This document shows, piece after piece, positions 1-8,220 of a stretch of 34,482 nt of DNA. The position numbers and the translations under genes are program-made. The stretch lies in the NCBI GenBank assembly GCA_022705425.1, contig JAKJEM010000033.1, positions 268 through 34,749 on the forward strand, in the 5' to 3' direction. The DNA comes from Planctomycetota bacterium (GTDB taxonomy: Bacteria > Planctomycetota > Brocadiia > CAIUPP01). The notes under the pieces are model-generated. The model made no database searches. It had not been told where the DNA came from and was given only the letters and a program-made list of their open reading frames with translations. Positions within the stretch are counted from its first letter, which is position 1. Every line of letters starts with the position of its first letter.

Positions 1-1
1 T

Positions 2-769
2 TCCGAGACGATGCTCGGGCGCGCTCTGGCCGGGCGCCGACACGGCGCCCTGATTGCCACCAAGTACCGCAACGTCGAGCACTGGACCCGGCACGAAATC
101 CTCGAAAGTCTCCGCGCCAGCCTTGTCCGGCTGAACACCGACTATGTTGACCTCCTCCTCATGCACTGGCCGAAGAAGAGCATGACCGCCGGCGACGCCG
201 ACGTCATGACCGACGCCTTCGCTGAAGCCGTTCGCCTTGGACTCGCGCGCGCCGTCGGCCTCAGCAACTTCCGCCTGGCGCATCTGCAACTCCTGCCCCC
301 TGAAGCCCTTCGTCTCGTCGTCGTCAACCAGATGCCCGCCTCCCTTCTCAACCGCGTCTGCGACAGTGACGGCGCCGCCGACTTCTGCGGTCGGCACGGT
401 ATCGCCCTTCTCGCCTACAGCCCCCTTGAAAGCGGCCTCCTCAGCGGCGCGTACACCCTGGAGCGCCGTCCCGACCAGGGGCTTCTCAGCGGCTCGCCCT
501 GGCTCGCCCCCGACAGCTATCCCCGCGCCATGCGTGTCGTGGACGTCCTCCGCGCCGTCGCCGCCGAATGTCGGCGCACCCCTGCGCAGGTGGCCCTTCG
601 CTGGCTTATGGACCGGCCCGGCATGGCCTCGGTACTCGTTGGAACTACAAAGGTGGAGCACCTCTGCAACAACCTCGGCGCTCTCGGCTGGCGGCTGACC
701 CCCGAGCAGCGCGCCCGCCTCGACGCCGCCGCGCCCGAACCCCAGGCCCCGCCCGCGCCGAATCCCTGA
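2..769 (+). CDS. Aldo/keto reductase, 5'-truncated by the window edge
   Basis: NAD(P)H-dependent oxidoreductase of the aldo/keto reductase superfamily, cytosolic. The reading frame is open from base 2, and its first visible residues (SETMLGRALAGRR, then IATKY) are the internal region around the catalytic Lys of the family, so the real start and the Asp and Tyr of the catalytic tetrad lie upstream of the window. The tetrad His is visible in LLLMHWP, followed by the usual GLSNF strand, the YSPLESGLLSG segment and a C-terminal nucleotide-binding loop (VLVGTTKVEHLCNNLGAL). The protein ends with a Pro/Ala-rich tail. It converges on the minus-strand PL22-like gene with about 40 bp between the stops. 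The substrate cannot be read from the sequence. Confidence 0.9.
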   Translation, partial: SETMLGRALAGRRHGALIATKYRNVEHWTRHEILESLRASLVRLNTDYVDLLLMHWPKKSMTAGDADVMTDAFAEAVRLGLARAVGLSNFRLAHLQLLPPEALRLVVVNQMPASLLNRVCDSDGAADFCGRHGIALLAYSPLESGLLSGAYTLERRPDQGLLSGSPWLAPDSYPRAMRVVDVLRAVAAECRRTPAQVALRWLMDRPGMASVLVGTTKVEHLCNNLGALGWRLTPEQRARLDAAAPEPQAPPAPNP

Positions 770-781
770 CCCTCCGTGCTC

Positions 782-804
782 CGTCCGTTGTCCGCCGACG
801 GACG
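782..804. terminator. Hairpin between convergent genes, probable bidirectional terminator
   Basis: The arms CGTCCGTTG (782-790) and CGACGGACG (796-804) pair over nine positions, one of them a G-T, around the five-base loop TCCGC. The hairpin sits between the plus-strand stop at 769 and the minus-strand stop at 813, where a terminator serving both genes is expected. No long T run follows on either side, so factor-independent activity is uncertain. Confidence 0.45.
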
Positions 805-812
805 TTCCCCCC

Positions 813-1976
813 TCACAACTCCGTCACGTACACCTGCATCTCCCCCGAGCAATCGGAGGTTGCCGCCACCAAGCGGCCTGTGGCGCTCATCACGGGTCCG
901 CCGTCCTGCGCGCCTCGCGCGCGGCAGGCCATATTCCGCCACCACAGCGTCTCCGCCTTCCCCGTCTCCACGTCAATCAACAGCAGTTCATTCGGGTGTC
1001 GGAAATCGTCATTATCCGACACCACCCGCCGTCCGTCCGGGGTACAGATCGAGTGGTTCAACTGCTGCGTCTCGCTCATGAAGAAATCGGTCTGCCGTCC
1101 CGTCTGCCGGTCCATGTAGCTCACCCAGCAGGGGACCCAGCGCGGGGGCGACCAGATGTCGTCCACCTGGCGCTTGTGAAAGAACATCCGGCGGCCGTCG
1201 GGCGACCAGTACTCATGCGTTGCCCGGAACCCCTTGGGCGCGATCAGCCACGGCCGCGCGAAGTCCGCCTCCAGGTCCACCATCCACGCCCGCGCCCGGT
1301 GGTTCTCCGGCAGCGGCGCGTGATTCTGGTAGTCCGGCCACGTCGCAAAGGTCAGCAAGTCTGCCGATGCCGGGCAGAACATCACGTGCTGCATGTCCTC
1401 ATTGTGCAGATAGACGCGCCGTCCCTCGGAGCCGTCGCACGCCGCCCGTCCGATTCCCGACCGCGCGTAGCGCACCAGGCCGTAGTGCGACCACATGTTC
1501 GGCGCCACGCACTCCTGCGGATCATGCACGAACTGGAAGCAGAGGAAGCGCCCGTCGCCGGAGAAGCGCAACGGCGGCTTGACCGCGCTGTCCTTCATCC
1601 ACGGATGCTGCGCCGGGTCAAACACCGTCCGGACCTCGCCCGTTTGCAGGTCCATCGCGCGGGCGCGCCGTTCCGACACGAAGAACAGCTCCCGTCCCGA
1701 AGGATGCAGATTCCACGCATACGGTCCCACCCCGCCCGTCACCGACGTCACCCGCCGCGTCTCCCCGCTTTCCAGGTGGGCCGCGTGCACCTGGTTCAAC
1801 CCCGACCGCGTCGAGTTGTAGAAGAGGTAGTCGTCCCCCGGCGTGAAGCACGTCATGTAGAAGTAGTTCGTCGAGTTCGAGCATCCATTGGGCGAAACCT
1901 GGCGCACCTCCCGTCCCGTCCGCGCGTCGGCGAACCGCCGGACCTCCACGCGCTCGATCTCGCCGTGATGGATCAT
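813..1976 (-). CDS. Oligogalacturonate-lyase-like seven-bladed propeller protein (PL22-like)
   Basis: A 387-residue soluble protein, the usual length of polysaccharide lyase family 22 oligogalacturonate lyases, which cleave short unsaturated pectin fragments in the cytoplasm. Propeller repeats with TPGDD, SGDGR, WSPDGRR and TPDGRR turns run through the chain. Family positions that can be matched by eye are His197 (QHVMF), His254 (ATHEYWSPDG) and the Gln305-x-x-His308 pair. In characterised members this last motif continues to a further metal-ligand His (QxxHxH), but Ile310 stands there in this protein. There is no signal peptide. ATG at 1976 is chosen because it overlaps the iorB stop by four bases (ATGA), implying translational coupling; this is the last gene of the iorA-iorB operon. 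Substrate is uncertain; it could also be a non-catalytic TolB-like propeller. Confidence 0.72.
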   Translation of the reverse strand: MIHHGEIERVEVRRFADARTGREVRQVSPNGCSNSTNYFYMTCFTPGDDYLFYNSTRSGLNQVHAAHLESGETRRVTSVTGGVGPYAWNLHPSGRELFFVSERRARAMDLQTGEVRTVFDPAQHPWMKDSAVKPPLRFSGDGRFLCFQFVHDPQECVAPNMWSHYGLVRYARSGIGRAACDGSEGRRVYLHNEDMQHVMFCPASADLLTFATWPDYQNHAPLPENHRARAWMVDLEADFARPWLIAPKGFRATHEYWSPDGRRMFFHKRQVDDIWSPPRWVPCWVSYMDRQTGRQTDFFMSETQQLNHSICTPDGRRVVSDNDDFRHPNELLLIDVETGKAETLWWRNMACRARGAQDGGPVMSATGRLVAATSDCSGEMQVYVTEL

Positions 1977-2467
1977 CCCGCACCCTTGGCGGACGCCCGG
2001 CCCGCCGCAAAGGCCTCCAGGTTCGCCGCCAGAATCCGCTCCGGCAGCAGCGCCCGCATCGTTTCGATCCATACCGCCTCCGGCGCCGCCGCTTCCAGGT
2101 GCGCGCTCAGCGCCCCGAGCAGCGCCACATTCAGCGTCCGCCGGTTCGACAACCGGCTCTCGTCAATGATGTCGGGCACAATCATCACCCCGCCGGCCCG
2201 CAGATGATGCCGGTTCGGCTCCACCTGGTCGGGCGACAGAATGACCAGGAAGTCCGCCTCATGGTCGGGCACCATCGGGCTGTGCACCACCCGTCCGAAG
2301 CGCACGTCGCTCGTCACCGAGCCGCCGCGCTGGCTCATTCCCTTGAGTTCGCTCTTCTTCACGTCATGCCCTGCCCGGTGCAACACCTCGGCCAGAAGGT
2401 CCGTTGCCGTCAGAACCCCCTGGCCGCCCAGACCTGCCACGACGATATTCGTTATCCGATGGGACAT
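1973..2467 (-). CDS. iorB: Indolepyruvate (2-oxoacid) ferredoxin oxidoreductase, beta subunit
   Basis: A 164-residue protein made of the pyruvate:ferredoxin oxidoreductase gamma-type domain. The N-terminal NIVVAGLGGQGVLTATDLLAE carries the glycine-rich loop (residues 12-17), followed by KKSELKGMSQRGGSVTSDVRFG, the most conserved stretch of IorB. With IorA it oxidatively decarboxylates aryl pyruvates or related 2-oxoacids to acyl-CoA in the cytoplasm, reducing ferredoxin. It starts three bases after the iorA stop and overlaps the PL22-like gene by four bases, so the three genes form one transcription unit. The length is normal for stand-alone IorB. Confidence in the family is high; the actual 2-oxoacid substrate is not shown. 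Confidence 0.93.
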   Translation of the reverse strand: MSHRITNIVVAGLGGQGVLTATDLLAEVLHRAGHDVKKSELKGMSQRGGSVTSDVRFGRVVHSPMVPDHEADFLVILSPDQVEPNRHHLRAGGVMIVPDIIDESRLSNRRTLNVALLGALSAHLEAAAPEAVWIETMRALLPERILAANLEAFAAGRASAKGAG

Positions 2468-2470
2468 CCG

Positions 2471-4048
2471 CTATTCCTTGTTCTTCTTCAGCGCCAGAAT
2501 GCACGGGCGGCGCGCTACGAGTACCGTCAGCGCCTCCGCCGCCAGGCTCTCCGCCACGATCCCCTCATACGCCTCCGACTCCTTCGCCAGGTCCACCACC
2601 CGCACCCGCGGCACGCCCAGCGCGCGCGCCAGCGCCTCGAAGGAGATCGGGTGCGCCGGCGTCGCATCGAGTCGGCGTCCTGTCCCCGGATGCTCCTGCA
2701 GGCCCGTCATCGCCGTCGTTGCGTTGTCCAGAATGATCACCACATGTCCGGTCTTCGGCGGGTTGTACACCATTTCCACCAGACCGGTAATCCCGCTGTG
2801 CACAAAGGTGCTGTCTCCGATGACGCTCACCACCCGCCGCGCCTGCTCCGGCGGCAGCGCGTGGCGCAGGCCCAGTCCCACCGTGATCCCCGCCCCCATG
2901 CACACGCACGTATCCATCGCCTCGAAGGGCGGCAGCACCCCCAGCGTATAGCACCCGATATCCCCGCTTACGATGCAGTTCAGCTTCCGCAGGATTTCGA
3001 AGGTCAGCCGGTGCGGACACCCCGGACACAGTTGCGGCGGCTTCCCCGGCGGCGCCCTGAACCCCGGCGAGGTGTCGCCCTTCAACAACTTCCGGATCCG
3101 CGCCACGGAAAGCTCCCCAAAGCGAAAGGCCTCCGCCTTCGCCTCCACCGCAATCCCCGCCGCCCGCAATGCGTCGGCCAGGCAGGGGTCGCCCTCCTCC
3201 ACCACCACGCATCGTTCCACGCTTTGCGCGAAGCGGCGCGCCTTTTCGATCGGCAACGGATGCGTCAACCCCAGCTTGAGCACCGTGGCGCCCGGCGCCG
3301 CCTCCTGCGCGTGAATCGCCGAAATCCCCGATGCGATAATCCCCAGCTTCCTCTCCCCCGCGATCACCCGGTTCAGCGCGCACGCTTCGCCCCACTGTGC
3401 GATCTCCGCCAGCGTTGCCCGCAATCGCACGTGCGCCGGGCGCGCGTAGGCCGGAATCATGACCAGCCTCTTGACATCCCGAACGAAGGACGTCGCCGGG
3501 GGCGGCGTCGGCGTTCGGCGGCGTTCCACGCGCGTCTTGGAATGGCACACCCGCGTCGTCATCCGCAACAGGACCGGAATCCGCCACCGCTCCGATATCT
3601 CGATCGCCTCTGCCGTCATGTCGTAGGCGTCCTGCGAGTCCGAAGGTTCGAGCATCGGCACACCTGCCGCCACCGCGTAGCGCCGGTTGTCCTGTTCGTT
3701 CTGGCTGCTCGCCATCCCCGGGTCGTCCGCGCTCACAATCACCAGCGCGCCGCGCACGCCGGTGTAGGCCGCCGTGAACAGCGGGTCGGCCGCCACGTTC
3801 AGCCCCACGTGCTTCATCGTCGCCAGCGCCCGCGCCCCTGCGAAGGACGCTCCCAGCGCCACCTCCAGCGCCACCTTCTCATTCGGCGACCACTCCGCCC
3901 GCCCTCCGAGCGCCGAGAAGTTCTCCAGAATCTCCGTCGAAGGCGTACCCGGATAGCCCGCGCCGAACCCCACGCCCATATCCAGCGCCGCCTGCGCCAC
4001 CGCCTCGTTCCCGCTCAACAGCCGATGTCCCATCGAACCCATGACCAC
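2471..4048 (-). CDS. iorA: Indolepyruvate ferredoxin oxidoreductase alpha subunit lacking the C-terminal ferredoxin domain
   Basis: A 525-residue thiamine-diphosphate-dependent subunit. The N-terminal pyrimidine-binding domain has LLSGNEAVAQAALDMGV, GYPGTPSTEI, SPNEKVALEVALGAS and SADDPGMASSQNEQDNR. The C-terminal TPP domain has CPGCPHR (341-347), GDIGCYTLG (362-370) and the Mg/TPP motif GDSTF (411-415) with Asn442. Family members from archaea and many bacteria continue after the (A)RRPC segment into two CxxCxxCxxxCP [4Fe-4S] motifs. Here the chain stops 10 residues after RRPC, and iorB begins three bases later, so the ferredoxin part is absent rather than frameshifted. The start is GTG at 4048, with a GGAG ribosome-binding site eight bases upstream; ATG at 4042 is an alternative. 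It is the first gene of the iorA-iorB-PL22-like operon. Confidence 0.92.
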   Translation of the reverse strand: MVMGSMGHRLLSGNEAVAQAALDMGVGFGAGYPGTPSTEILENFSALGGRAEWSPNEKVALEVALGASFAGARALATMKHVGLNVAADPLFTAAYTGVRGALVIVSADDPGMASSQNEQDNRRYAVAAGVPMLEPSDSQDAYDMTAEAIEISERWRIPVLLRMTTRVCHSKTRVERRRTPTPPPATSFVRDVKRLVMIPAYARPAHVRLRATLAEIAQWGEACALNRVIAGERKLGIIASGISAIHAQEAAPGATVLKLGLTHPLPIEKARRFAQSVERCVVVEEGDPCLADALRAAGIAVEAKAEAFRFGELSVARIRKLLKGDTSPGFRAPPGKPPQLCPGCPHRLTFEILRKLNCIVSGDIGCYTLGVLPPFEAMDTCVCMGAGITVGLGLRHALPPEQARRVVSVIGDSTFVHSGITGLVEMVYNPPKTGHVVIILDNATTAMTGLQEHPGTGRRLDATPAHPISFEALARALGVPRVRVVDLAKESEAYEGIVAESLAAEALTVLVARRPCILALKKNKE

Positions 4049-4500
4049 TCATTGCGCTCCAAAGAACCCGTCGCCGCACAGCCGATTACACACCCGGAAG
4101 CCCGTGAGCGCGCCGGAGGTCGCACTCCGTCGAACCCGTCGCCGCGCCGGTCGTCCCTCGTCATATCGCCGGCGTCCGCACCTGCCATTGTCAGGCCGTT
4201 GCCGCTATGGTCGGTCGTCTGCCGTCCGCCGTCCGTCGTCCCCCTCCGTCCATTCCGCAGCCGACTTCCTATCAGATTCCCTTCCCGGAATCAACAACAC
4301 CGTCCGCGAAGCCGCCCCGGACGCCGTCGGCAGGCATCAGAGGGGTGCTGCCGCTCGTCCCGGCCACGGTGGAGCGTGTCCCTCCGAGCCATCTCACCGG
4401 CCCGTTCTGCAATCTGCGTGGCCTTGCCTTCCCCTGCCCTTTCCGCTACCCTCTGCCCCTGAACGCGCGGACAGACTTTCGGCCCATTCAGGAGCCCGCC
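4049..4500. promoter_or_regulatory. Divergent gene-free intergenic region, 452 bp
   Basis: This gap separates iorA (minus) from the toroid-like gene (plus). I see no convincing coding sequence; the open plus-strand extension upstream of 4501 has no family similarity that I can recognise. It holds a pyrimidine-rich low-complexity stretch around 4210-4260, a 14-base direct repeat GAACCCGTCGCCGC (4064-4077 and 4132-4145), and an inverted repeat GATTCC-six bases-GGAATC at 4275-4292 that could be an operator. A weak plus-strand promoter is possible at TTGCCT (4424-4429), 17 bases, TACCCT (4447-4452). Confidence 0.4.
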
Positions 4501-6333
4501 ATGCCCCTTGATTCCGACCGTATCCTTGAGGACATCGCCGCCCTCAAGATCGCAGATACCCCGCGCACCCGGCGCTACCTCGCCGCCCTGGATGCCAAGA
4601 TGGAGCGCATCCTCGACCGCGTCGGCGACGCGCTCCCCTCGAAGTTCTACTTCGACTCCGACGACCCCCGCAACATCACCGAAGGCGCTGGATACATGGC
4701 CTTCTTCCACGCCTGTCCCCTCAGCCGCTTCCACCGCAGCGCGCGCCTTCGCGACGCCGTCCGCGAGATATTCGACGACGTCCTTCATCACCAGAGTCCC
4801 GACGGGCAGATCAACACCCGCGGCTCGGGCGGCGTCGAGCGCCCCGGCGCCTTTCCCCCGCACCCCTACAGTTCTCACGGCCAGTCCTGGTACCTGGAGC
4901 CGCTCCTCTTCGCCCTGCTCTGGATGCGCGCCGAGTTCACCGACGCCGACCGCGCGCGCATCGAGCGCGCCCTCTACCGCACCGCCGACTTCATCTGCGC
5001 CCGACCCATCTACCAGGTCAACAACCGCGCCGTCATCCAGTGCGCTATCAACGCCTTCTGCGGACGCTACTTCGGCGAAGAACGTTTCCTCAAGGAGGCC
5101 CGGCGCCACTTCCACCACATGCCCGTCCAGGTCTTCGACCCCGTCAGCGGCCAGATCCTCGAAGGCTCCGGGCCCGACGGCAACTACTCCGGAACCACCT
5201 ACGAGTACCTCTACCTCTACCGGATCATGTCCGGCGACGTCAGCATAGACCGCGCCATGATCGCCGCCCTGAAGTGGCTTACCCGCGTTGTGGACCGCAA
5301 CGGCTGGCAGACCTTCTGCGGCGTCACTACCCGTAACGTCTTCGACCCCGGCAACATGATCTACGATTTCCTGCCCGCCTTCGAGCGCTACAGCACCCAG
5401 GAGCCGCACTTCCAGACCCTCGTTGACGACTACCTCGTTCTGCTCGAACGCACCGGAGACCTCGGCGCCTCCGGCCACTCCGTCAGCCCCGCTATCTGGG
5501 CGCTGCTCGAACATCAGCCCGTCAGCGCCCCCGCCCGCGCGCCCGATTGGTACGCCGACGTCCGCGCCTGGTACCATCGCGCCGCCACCGGGCCGGAGCA
5601 CTTCTACTACAACGAAGGCTACGACCATCTCTACTTCCCCGTCCGCCGCGGGCGCGTCACGACCTGCGTCGCCGCGCGGGGGCGTCCCGCGCTCAAGGAC
5701 CTCCAGTGCTGGAGCTATCTCAAGGAACCGCCAGTCATCTACCCCGTCGCCGACTATCCCTATGACCATGACCTCGTCCACGCCTCCAAGGTCGTCGCCG
5801 AAGGGCTTGACACCGCCATCCAGGGCGCCTCGGGACTTCAGAACCCCGACTTCTGCTGGGTGGACGCTGAGACCCCCGGCCTCATCCTCCGCTTCGGACG
5901 CCTCTGGCGCTTCTACATCTTCACGCCGCGCACCACCCTGGTCCTGTCCGACGGCCTCGCCGGGCCGTATCACGTCGAATGGGTTGTAGATACCTCCATC
6001 TGCGGAACGCCTGAACTCGCCGAGGGCGTTCTGCGCTATCCCGGACGCCAGGGCCGACTCAAGTTTGCCGCCGCCCCCGAGCTTCGCCGTGAAGGCAGAG
6101 CCGCGACTTACCGCTTCTCCTTCGACTCCGGCCCCTCATGGTTCGCCTTGACCGATGAGAGCTTCGTCCTCCACTCCGCCGCCCCCGGACACGCCGTCTT
6201 CAGCGACCAGGACGGCGTGTATGACGTCGCCTACGACCTGACCCCCGCTTCCCTCGACCCGCACGACTACCGCCCCTTCCCGAACCGCAGCCGCGACCGC
6301 CTCCGCGTCACTCGCGCACTCGTCCGGGCGTAA
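4501..6333 (+). CDS. Soluble alpha-toroid plus beta-domain protein of unknown function (lyase-like architecture)
   Basis: A 610-residue protein with no signal peptide. About residues 20-400 are helical repeats of the (alpha/alpha)-barrel kind, rich in aromatic and His residues: HPYSSHGQSWYLEPLLFALL (121-140), QVNNRAVIQCAINAFCGRYF (172-191) and DGNYSGTTYEYLYLYRIM (from 226). The last 170 residues look beta-rich. Toroid plus beta-sandwich is the layout of heparinase II/III-type and alginate-type polysaccharide lyases and of some glycoside hydrolases, and the NNRA and NYSGTTYEY segments would be natural active-site candidates. That is inference; I do not recognise a named family. ATG at 4501 is chosen because AGGAG lies six bases upstream (4490-4494); a 98-residue extension to 4207 is not supported. 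It appears to be monocistronic. Confidence 0.8.
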   Translation: MPLDSDRILEDIAALKIADTPRTRRYLAALDAKMERILDRVGDALPSKFYFDSDDPRNITEGAGYMAFFHACPLSRFHRSARLRDAVREIFDDVLHHQSPDGQINTRGSGGVERPGAFPPHPYSSHGQSWYLEPLLFALLWMRAEFTDADRARIERALYRTADFICARPIYQVNNRAVIQCAINAFCGRYFGEERFLKEARRHFHHMPVQVFDPVSGQILEGSGPDGNYSGTTYEYLYLYRIMSGDVSIDRAMIAALKWLTRVVDRNGWQTFCGVTTRNVFDPGNMIYDFLPAFERYSTQEPHFQTLVDDYLVLLERTGDLGASGHSVSPAIWALLEHQPVSAPARAPDWYADVRAWYHRAATGPEHFYYNEGYDHLYFPVRRGRVTTCVAARGRPALKDLQCWSYLKEPPVIYPVADYPYDHDLVHASKVVAEGLDTAIQGASGLQNPDFCWVDAETPGLILRFGRLWRFYIFTPRTTLVLSDGLAGPYHVEWVVDTSICGTPELAEGVLRYPGRQGRLKFAAAPELRREGRAATYRFSFDSGPSWFALTDESFVLHSAAPGHAVFSDQDGVYDVAYDLTPASLDPHDYRPFPNRSRDRLRVTRALVRA

Positions 6334-6399
6334 TGCAGCGGGGGGGGCGGGGGACGACGGACGACATGAGGCGCGCGGCGGTCAATGGGAGGCGCCCGT

Positions 6400-6429
6400 T
6401 TGCCTGTCCGCCGAGCCCTCGGATATAAT
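6400..6429 (+). promoter_or_regulatory. Sigma70-like promoter of the envelope operon
   Basis: A perfect -10 hexamer TATAAT (6424-6429) stands 18 bases after TTGCCT (6400-6405), which matches four of six -35 consensus positions. An AT-only hexamer in DNA this GC-rich is unlikely by chance. Transcription would start near 6436, about 40 bases before the GTG start at 6476, which has AGGAG at 6466-6470. Confidence 0.65.
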
Positions 6430-6475
6430 CCAGGCGTTCTCGGGGTGAAGAAATCCCACTGACGCAGGAGCAGCC

Positions 6476-7423
6476 GTGGCGGCAATAGATCAGCTTGACA
6501 TCGTCATTCCCGAAGGCTTCGAGCGCGTCGCAGACCCCGCGGTCTTGTTGATCGCGCGGTCCGAGTACGCCGACGCAATCCGCAAGGCTCTTTCCCCCCT
6601 CCGGCAGGCGTGGTCGCGCATGGCGCAACGGCGCTTTTCCGCGCGCGGGCGGACCGGCGTGGTCTCCTTTCCGCTGGGCGCAGGCCGCCCTGTGATGATT
6701 GCCCGTCGCTACGTCCACGGCGGGCTCTTCGCCCCGATCGGACGCGACCTCTACTGGGGCCCGGCGCGCGCCGTCGAGGAACTTCTGGTGGCCGACATGG
6801 CCTTCCGCGGGGGCATCCGCGTTCCCATGCCGCTCGGCATCCTGGCGGAGCCGCTTCGCGGCCCCTTCTGGCGGCTGGCCTATCTCAGCGCGGAGATCGC
6901 CGATTCGGAGGATATGGTCCACTACTGCTGCCGGCTGGGAGAGTATCCCCCCGAGACCGCCGCCATCGAGAAGCGCGGCGTGCTCCGCGAGGCGGCCCGT
7001 CAGATCCGCGCCCTGCACGACCTGGGCATCTACCACGGCGACCTGCACCTGAAGAACCTTCTGCTCCGACGTTGTTCCGCCGGGCCGCCGGAGGTCTTCG
7101 TGATTGATTTCGACCGCGCCGAAAAGGGCGAACCGCTTTCCATCGCGCGTCGCGCCGCCAATCTCAAGCGGCTGGCGCGTTCCGTTCGCAAGCTTCGCGT
7201 GGCCGACGAGCTGCTCACACCCTGGGACCGCGTCCGTTTCCTGCGCGAGTACCTCCGCGATTTCCCCGACCGGCGACGCCTGCTGCGCCTGTGGGCCAAG
7301 TCCCTGGCGGCCGGCGGCGCTTCCCGCGAAATCTGGTGGACCATGACCGCCACCCGGCGCACGCTCCGAGGCGACAAGATTGAAAGGATGCGGAAACTCG
7401 GCGTCGCCGCGCGGCGGCGCTGA
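6476..7423 (+). CDS. Lipopolysaccharide core heptose/Kdo kinase family protein (WaaP/InaA-like)
   Basis: A 315-residue kinase-fold protein. The catalytic loop HGDLHLKNLL (His187, Asp189, Asn194) and the metal-binding VIDFDRA (Asp211, Asp213, in place of DFG) are the signature of the Kdo/WaaP lipopolysaccharide kinases, which phosphorylate inner-core sugars of LPS on the cytoplasmic side of the membrane. An upstream Lys/Arg-rich segment and the beta strand VMIARRYVHGG (73-83) fit the N-lobe. The start is GTG with AGGAG five bases upstream. It is the first gene of a four-gene operon; the next gene starts 11 bases after its stop. The two glycosyltransferases that follow support a role in LPS core or lipid A decoration. 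Which sugar is phosphorylated is not visible. Confidence 0.85.
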   Translation: MAAIDQLDIVIPEGFERVADPAVLLIARSEYADAIRKALSPLRQAWSRMAQRRFSARGRTGVVSFPLGAGRPVMIARRYVHGGLFAPIGRDLYWGPARAVEELLVADMAFRGGIRVPMPLGILAEPLRGPFWRLAYLSAEIADSEDMVHYCCRLGEYPPETAAIEKRGVLREAARQIRALHDLGIYHGDLHLKNLLLRRCSAGPPEVFVIDFDRAEKGEPLSIARRAANLKRLARSVRKLRVADELLTPWDRVRFLREYLRDFPDRRRLLRLWAKSLAAGGASREIWWTMTATRRTLRGDKIERMRKLGVAARRR

Positions 7424-7434
7424 ACCCGGCCCCC

Positions 7435-8220
7435 ATGCCCCCCAAGCCGACACTCTCCGTTTGCATCATCGCCTTCAATGAAGAGGCCAACATCCGAGAT
7501 TGCCTCGAGTCGGTTGCGTGGGCCGACGAACGGATCGTGGTGGACTCGCACAGCCGCGACCGCACCGTCGAAATCGCCCGCGAGCTCGGCGCGCGCGTGA
7601 TCCTGCATCCGTTCGAGGGGCACGTCCAGCAGAAGAACTTCGCCCTCGACCAGGCGGCGGGGGAGTGGGTCCTCTCCATAGACGCCGATGAGCGCGTGAC
7701 GCCGGAACTCGCCCGCGAGATCCAGGAGGTCGTCGCCGCCGGACGCCCCGAAGTCGCCTGGAGCATGCCGCGGAAGTCCTGGTACCTGGGGCGCTGGATC
7801 CTCCACGGAGGCTGGTATCCCGACCGCAAGCTCCGCCTGGTCCGGCGCGGCAAGGCCCGTTGGAGCGGCGTCAACCCGCACGACCACCTCTACGCCGACG
7901 GACCGGCGGGAGAGTTGCGCGGCGACCTGGTTCACTACACCTATCGCGATGTCTCCGACCACCTGCGCAAGATTGACCAATACACGACCATCGCCGCCCG
8001 GGAGATGGCTGCGCGCGGGCGGCGTCATGCCCTGGCGCACATGATCTTCAACCCGCCCGGACGCTTCCTGCGCATGTACCTGCTGAAGGCCGGATTCCTC
8101 GACGGGCAGGCCGGTCTCGTCCTGGCGGGCCTGTCCGCCTTCTACGTCTTCCTCAAGTACGCCAAGCTCTGGGAACTCCGCCGTTCCGGCGCCGCACCCC
8201 TCCGGGGAGACGCACCGTGA
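7435..8220 (+). CDS. Family 2 glycosyltransferase, LPS core type (WaaE/KdtX-like)
   Basis: A 261-residue GT-A fold glycosyltransferase. The N-terminus LSVCIIAFNEEANIRDCLESV is the nucleotide-sugar binding strand, IVVDSHSRDRTVEIA is the usual second motif and WVLSIDADERV gives the metal-binding DxD-like site (Asp83, Asp85). The QQKNFALDQA segment and the later H-x-H-Y pattern (NPHDHLYADG) are typical of the small WaaE/KdtX transferases, which add a glucose-like residue to the LPS inner core at the inner membrane. A hydrophobic stretch near the C-terminus (AGLVLAGLSAFYVFLKY) may attach it to the membrane. The stop overlaps the next gene by four bases, so translation is likely coupled. The donor sugar is not determined. 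Confidence 0.88.
   Translation: MPPKPTLSVCIIAFNEEANIRDCLESVAWADERIVVDSHSRDRTVEIARELGARVILHPFEGHVQQKNFALDQAAGEWVLSIDADERVTPELAREIQEVVAAGRPEVAWSMPRKSWYLGRWILHGGWYPDRKLRLVRRGKARWSGVNPHDHLYADGPAGELRGDLVHYTYRDVSDHLRKIDQYTTIAAREMAARGRRHALAHMIFNPPGRFLRMYLLKAGFLDGQAGLVLAGLSAFYVFLKYAKLWELRRSGAAPLRGDAP

Noticed and set aside
996..2207. Long plus-strand open frame opposite the PL22-like gene
   Set aside because: It is rich in Arg, His and Pro, lacks any domain, and lies antisense to a well-supported gene; it is a by-product of high GC.
4207..4500. 98-residue N-terminal extension of the toroid-like gene
   Set aside because: The extension is Pro/Ser/Arg-rich low complexity, and a clear AGGAG precedes the internal ATG at 4501.
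6340..6353. G8-C-G5 run as a possible G-quadruplex
   Set aside because: It is a single short tract 70 bases before a promoter, and a run of this length is equally explained by base composition; there is no supporting structure.
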